Assembly (NCBI GenBank): GCA_022570795.1
Contig: JAKUDP010000011.1
Coordinates: 992,001-1,056,000 of the forward strand
Length of the DNA: 64,000 bases
Direction of reading: 5' to 3'
DNA from: Sphaerulina vaccinii
Lineage: Eukaryota; Ascomycota; Dothideomycetes; Mycosphaerellales; Mycosphaerellaceae
Shown here: piece after piece, positions 60,135 to 64,000 of the stretch
Numbering within the stretch: position 1 is the first letter of the stretch
Layout: each line of letters opens with the position of its first letter
Notes under the pieces: generated by a model
What the model was told of the DNA's origin: nothing
The model's database searches: none
Seen by the model: the letters and a program-made list of their open reading frames with translations, nothing else
Position numbers and translations under genes: made by a program

Positions 60135-60936
60135 ATACGTCCAGCATAAACACGTCCATCAACGCCATCCATGTGACATATTCGTGATCGAGAGAGCGCG
60201 ACTCAAATTGATATGCTATGGACGTCTCAATGAATAGAATGCCTTGATATGTCAGAGAGCAGCATCGGCTCCTTGCCATTATTCTGAGAACGCAATGCAT
60301 ACTTCACAACTCAGTAGCTTGTGCTATCGACATCGAGAAGACCAGTACGGAAAATCTTGTGTTTGTAGATCATGCCTGGATGTAGCCAATGATCATTGTC
60401 CTGGGAGACCCGAACCCCGAAGCCGGGAGAGCTTGAAGCACGAATTCCAATATGCGTGCTGCCTGATGCTTGCAGATCCCTCACGGGTGAGGAATGGATT
60501 TATCGTGTTCGGATAGATTCGCGAGTTTGGGTTGCAGGACTGGAGACCAACCATCAAGGGTTTTGGCTTAGAAGGACATTTAGATACGTGAAGCGGAGCA
60601 TATCATACGCAGTAGAATCGTGTTGGTAAGCCGCAATCGTATCCAGTCATCTGGAGTCTTCTGATTGACTACTATCGAGCTCACGTCGAACTGGCTAAGC
60701 ATGGTCTTGTAAGCTTGGAGCAGCCTATGTAAGGACGCAATTTCGTCGCTGTATAGCGTCAGATCGATAGCACTATGAGATATGCGGTACAAAGGAATTG
60801 AACATAGAAGATATATATCATTCTCTTGTTCTATGTAATCGTGCAGACCCTACATCTATCCACATTTCGACCTTCAACACTTCCAATACCTACAGGCCTC
60901 TGAGACACGTCGAGCTGTCAAAAAAGTCTCCGAGCT
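60135..60936. other. Convergent 3' intergenic region
   Basis: About 800 bases between the stops of the NmrA-like gene and the PKS. Short frames on both strands show no family motif or splice extension, and no tRNA or transposon end is seen. Since both genes end here, no promoter is required. Confidence 0.4.
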
Positions 60937-63900
60937 CTAGTCGTAGTACTCGAGCAACCAAGCGCGAAGGTCACCAATCGTTGGATACTCCAGAAACAAG
61001 CTGCCGTTAATTGAGATATTCAATTGCTGACGAAACCGCTCTGCAATGACCAAGCTCATAAGTGAGTCGACGCCCAGATCAGCAAAGCCAGCATCATCCG
61101 TTAAATCCGCTAGATCAATCTCGGACTCGTTGGCGATGATCTTGATGGCTTTGGCAGTGGTCGTGTCATCATCAGTACTGACGGCGGGATCAGAGGCAGC
61201 ATTTTCAGCTACAGGTGTGACCTGCGCCTGCTTTGGCGGGGACTTGACATCGCTTGCAGCCAGTGCTTTCGACGGATTTTGTGCAGGAGCCACTTGTTTC
61301 GGTCGGCCCATGGCTAAGTCGATTGGATCAGGAAGCATGCCAGCGCCGTGCTTAGTCGAGGTGTTCGGGGTCTTGACCGCAGCGGTAGGCGGTGCTCCGC
61401 CGTCGTCAGGCGCAGAAAAGAAGCGGCTGAGCAGTAGCCGTGGATATTTTCGGAACTGTATCGCTCCCACAGCTCCGATGATAGCACCGTCCTGCAGAAT
61501 ATAGACGTCGCCCAAGTAGCTTTCACCAGAGTCGATCATCTTTACGTAGGATTGATACCTAGCTCCGGCGACAAGAGTTTTGGCGAAGCGCATCGATTGC
61601 CATCCCGGCGTTACGTAGAAATTGTTCACCGGATCTGTGACGCTCGACACGTTCATGATGAATCCTGCAAGGTGACACACACTGTCGATGAAGTATGGTG
61701 GTATAGTCCAATTACCGCCACTGTTGCCAGTATATAGTTCCACATCTGCGAAGGCTTCGTAGCCATGTAGAACAACTGATTTCATCCCACGATATTTGTC
61801 GGCATAATCTACCAGGTTGTTGGCGAACAAGTGATAGGCCATATCTCGCGAGAAACGGTTGGCCACGCCAGTCTCGGCAAGATGGGAGAGTTCCTTGATA
61901 CGACTGAGCACAAGGTGTGTCACAGGAAGCCAAGAGGCCAGCCATATGCTTGGGTCGGAGTACAATAAAGTAGCGGTCGCGAACGGCTCAGTAGTGCCGT
62001 CTTCGAGCACATTGCACCATTCCAGGTAGGCGACGTTGGTGTCAATGTCCTGTGTCTTAGCAGTTATCTGGATCAATTGATGGCTATCAGGACTTTTCTT
62101 CGCAACCAGTCCTTTGGTGACCGCAAGATTTGTTATGTTGATGCCGATTTCCTTGCTACCAGGCCGTAGTTTCGTGTAAAGATGTTGGCCCAGAGTGTAG
62201 GCAATATCAGCGTGGATAGACTGCCGGCATAATCAGTATCAGGACAATAACATGAACACGACTGGAAAAACATACCGAAGTGACCACACCACAATTGTTC
62301 ATCTTGTGCCCCCAGGCGGCTGCTCGGAAGTCTGGGTGTGCTAAGTCAGACTGTACAGTAATAGTTCCTGAGTTACCATTGAGGTGCTGCCTGAGGGTTT
62401 GCTGAGTGGTCGATGTGCCGAGACCAGGTCGATAGCTCGCTCCTGAATGCTGTGCTTGCTGCTGTCTCTTCTCTTCGTCATAGAATGTATTGCCCTTCGT
62501 GAGAGCCCAATCGCCTTTGTACTGTATCCAGTAGTTCTTATCGTTCCACGCGTACGTGGGTAGATCGAGCAGGCGTAGGGACTTCTCGAAAGGACCATGG
62601 AATGCGTTCCAGTCGATTTTGACGCCAGCACAATGCAAAGAGGCAAGGCTTTTCGCAAGCGTCGTCCAGTTATTCTCATCTCTGTGGAATGAAGGAACTG
62701 CTAGCTCGACTGTCGAGAGGCTGTTTCTGATGAAGCCAGTAGTAGTTGGATGGGGCCCGAGCTCAACAAATATAGTCTCGTCGTCCACGGTGCCCATCTC
62801 GTAAGCGGCTGCCAGTGCAGCGGAGAAGTCGACCGTCTTGCGGGTTGCATCGCGCAGGTAGCGAGCATTGACGGACTTCTGGTCAAAGACTACCTTTCGC
62901 AGGAGTGGTGATATGATAGGGATCTGAGGCGCTTGGAACAGGACGCCTCTGGTCGCAAAATCTTCCAGATCATCCAGGATGGGCTCGGTCTGGGCGGAAT
63001 GAAACGCAAAGGCAACGTCCAGCTTGAGGCATCTGTAACCCTGGGAGAGAAGGGCCATTGATATCGTGTCCATCGCTTCCGCAGCTCCAGCGAGTACGAA
63101 CTCTTTGGGGCTGTTTGCACAAGCAATGTCGTACTCGCACGGTACTGTGCTAACACAGGCCTCGATCTCAGCGAGTGAGGCTCGAACGGCCATCATAGTA
63201 TGACTGCCAGGCGTGCATCGTTCCTCTAGAAGCCGAGCTCTGCGTCCCACAAGATGTATTGCATCAGCAGCGGAGAGGACACCAGCGCTATAGAGCGCTG
63301 CATACTCGCCCAAGCTATGGCCGATCACCACGGTAGGTTTGACGCCCAGAGAGCCCCAATACTTCGCGAGGGCTATCTGAGTGCAGGTCAAAGCTAATTG
63401 CGTGATAACTGGTGAGTGCAGCTCGTCCTTAGCATGGCTACCGTCGATCGCCGGAACGAAGGATGGAAATCCTTGCCCACGTGCCAGACTGTCTAAGTGT
63501 AGGACTTGAGAGCGGAAGTAAGGCGACTGCTGGAAGAGCTCGTAGCTGGAAGATTTATGCGCAGCGCCTTGGCCGGTGAAGGCGAAGGCTACCGGTGGCA
63601 GTCCAGAACTTGGTTTGTGCGACTCCAGGGTGGACAAGGCAGATTGAAGCTGGCGTTCTGCATCCAACAGATCGGACGTCGCGAATGCTATGCGATGATT
63701 GTGGTGATACCGGCGTGCTGTCGTCGAGTATGACAGATCCGGTAGCGATACGTCCGAACTTTGGACATAGTCGGACATCCTCTCAATATTCTTCCTGAGA
63801 GAAGCTTTGCTCTTAGCAGATAAGGCGATGACATGTGTTCGTCGAGGATCCGTGGCGATGGTTACTCGAACCGGCGCTTCTTCGAGCAACAATGTCGAGT

Positions 63901-64000
63901 TGCCTCCGGCAGCACTGAAGTTGTTGATCGCGGCAACACGCTTCTTTTTCGGGTCGGATGGCCAATCCACTTTACTGTATGGGATATGGACGCCTCGCTG
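60937..64000 (-). CDS. Non-reducing polyketide synthase, atrochrysone carboxylic acid synthase-like (5' end outside window)
   Basis: Two visible exons (62,276 to beyond 64,000, and 60,937-62,220; intron 55 bases, donor GTATGT, acceptor GGCAG) give 1,002 residues, open at the window edge. Order: the KS end (AAINNFSAAGGNSTLLLEEA); the AT domain with FTGQGAAH and active-site GHSLGEYAAL near 63,315; and the PT domain. The PT domain has GHKMNNCGVV joined across the splice to SIHADIAYTLGQ (catalytic His), then VANRFSRDMAYHLFANN, YADKYRGMKSVVLHGYEAF and PPYFIDSVCHLAGFIMN (catalytic Asp). A single ACP follows with GVDSLMSLVIAERF, ending LEYYD. No thioesterase follows, as in synthases of atrochrysone carboxylic acid (MdpG, GedC, AptA type), whose PT sequences this one resembles closely. 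Such enzymes need a separate metallo-beta-lactamase-type thioesterase, not seen here. About 750 N-terminal residues (SAT and most of KS) lie outside. Confidence 0.85.

Noticed and set aside
60244..60629. Overlapping plus-strand frames between NmrA-like gene and PKS
   Set aside because: No motif, no splice extension, and they lie in a convergent 3' region.

Overview
The window comes from a filamentous ascomycete (Pezizomycotina), probably a Dothideomycete although the sequence alone does not prove the class. The signs are short GT-AG introns of about 50-70 bases, fungal gene families (mitoribosomal protein, PPR protein, F-box-like paralogs, Group V-type non-reducing PKS), and a sharply bounded AT-rich block bearing saturated repeat-induced point mutation (RIP: CpA and TpG almost wholly converted to TpA).

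Layout. (1) 1-10,600 is gene-containing, normal-GC sequence: three tandem F-box-like paralogs (the first cut by the window edge, the second disrupted or spliced), a mitoribosomal protein of the S25 family, a PPR protein, a SIMPL-domain protein, and a three-exon cysteine-rich secreted protein that single-frame ORF calling would miss. (2) About 10,600-45,500 is a 35-kb RIP-saturated repeat desert. Fossils that can still be read in it are a C2H2-array/3CxxC zinc-finger gene, a telomere-linked-helicase-like gene whose C-terminal end escaped heavy RIP, a short LTR retrotransposon with 175-bp LTRs, primer site, purine tract and 5-bp target duplication, and two head-to-head LTR/primer-site units forming a large inverted repeat. 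(3) 45,896-64,000 is a secondary-metabolite gene cluster starting a few hundred bases from the desert. A RIP-mutated Tc1/mariner element lies inside it.

The cluster. The right edge carries the C-terminal two thirds of a non-reducing PKS (KS end-AT-PT-ACP, no thioesterase), whose PT and AT sequence resembles atrochrysone carboxylic acid synthases. Next to it are an EthD-domain protein (decarboxylase-like) and a DUF1772 anthrone oxygenase, the same pair that makes emodin from atrochrysone carboxylic acid in known pathways. Further genes encode an NmrA-like reductase, an MBOAT/wax-synthase-like acyltransferase, a cytochrome P450, a SnoaL-like cyclase/dehydratase, a hemerythrin-like protein and an SDR without the catalytic Tyr. 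There is also an 785-residue intronless fusion of a SAM methyltransferase to a questin-oxidase-like (DUF4243) domain. By analogy with geodin/monodictyphenone chemistry the fusion could join O-methylation and ring opening of an anthraquinone in one polypeptide. This is the most interesting item in the window. The beta-lactamase-type thioesterase normally paired with such a PKS is not in the window.

All exon structures were worked out by hand from splice signals, reading phase and protein family expectations; they are not transcript-supported.
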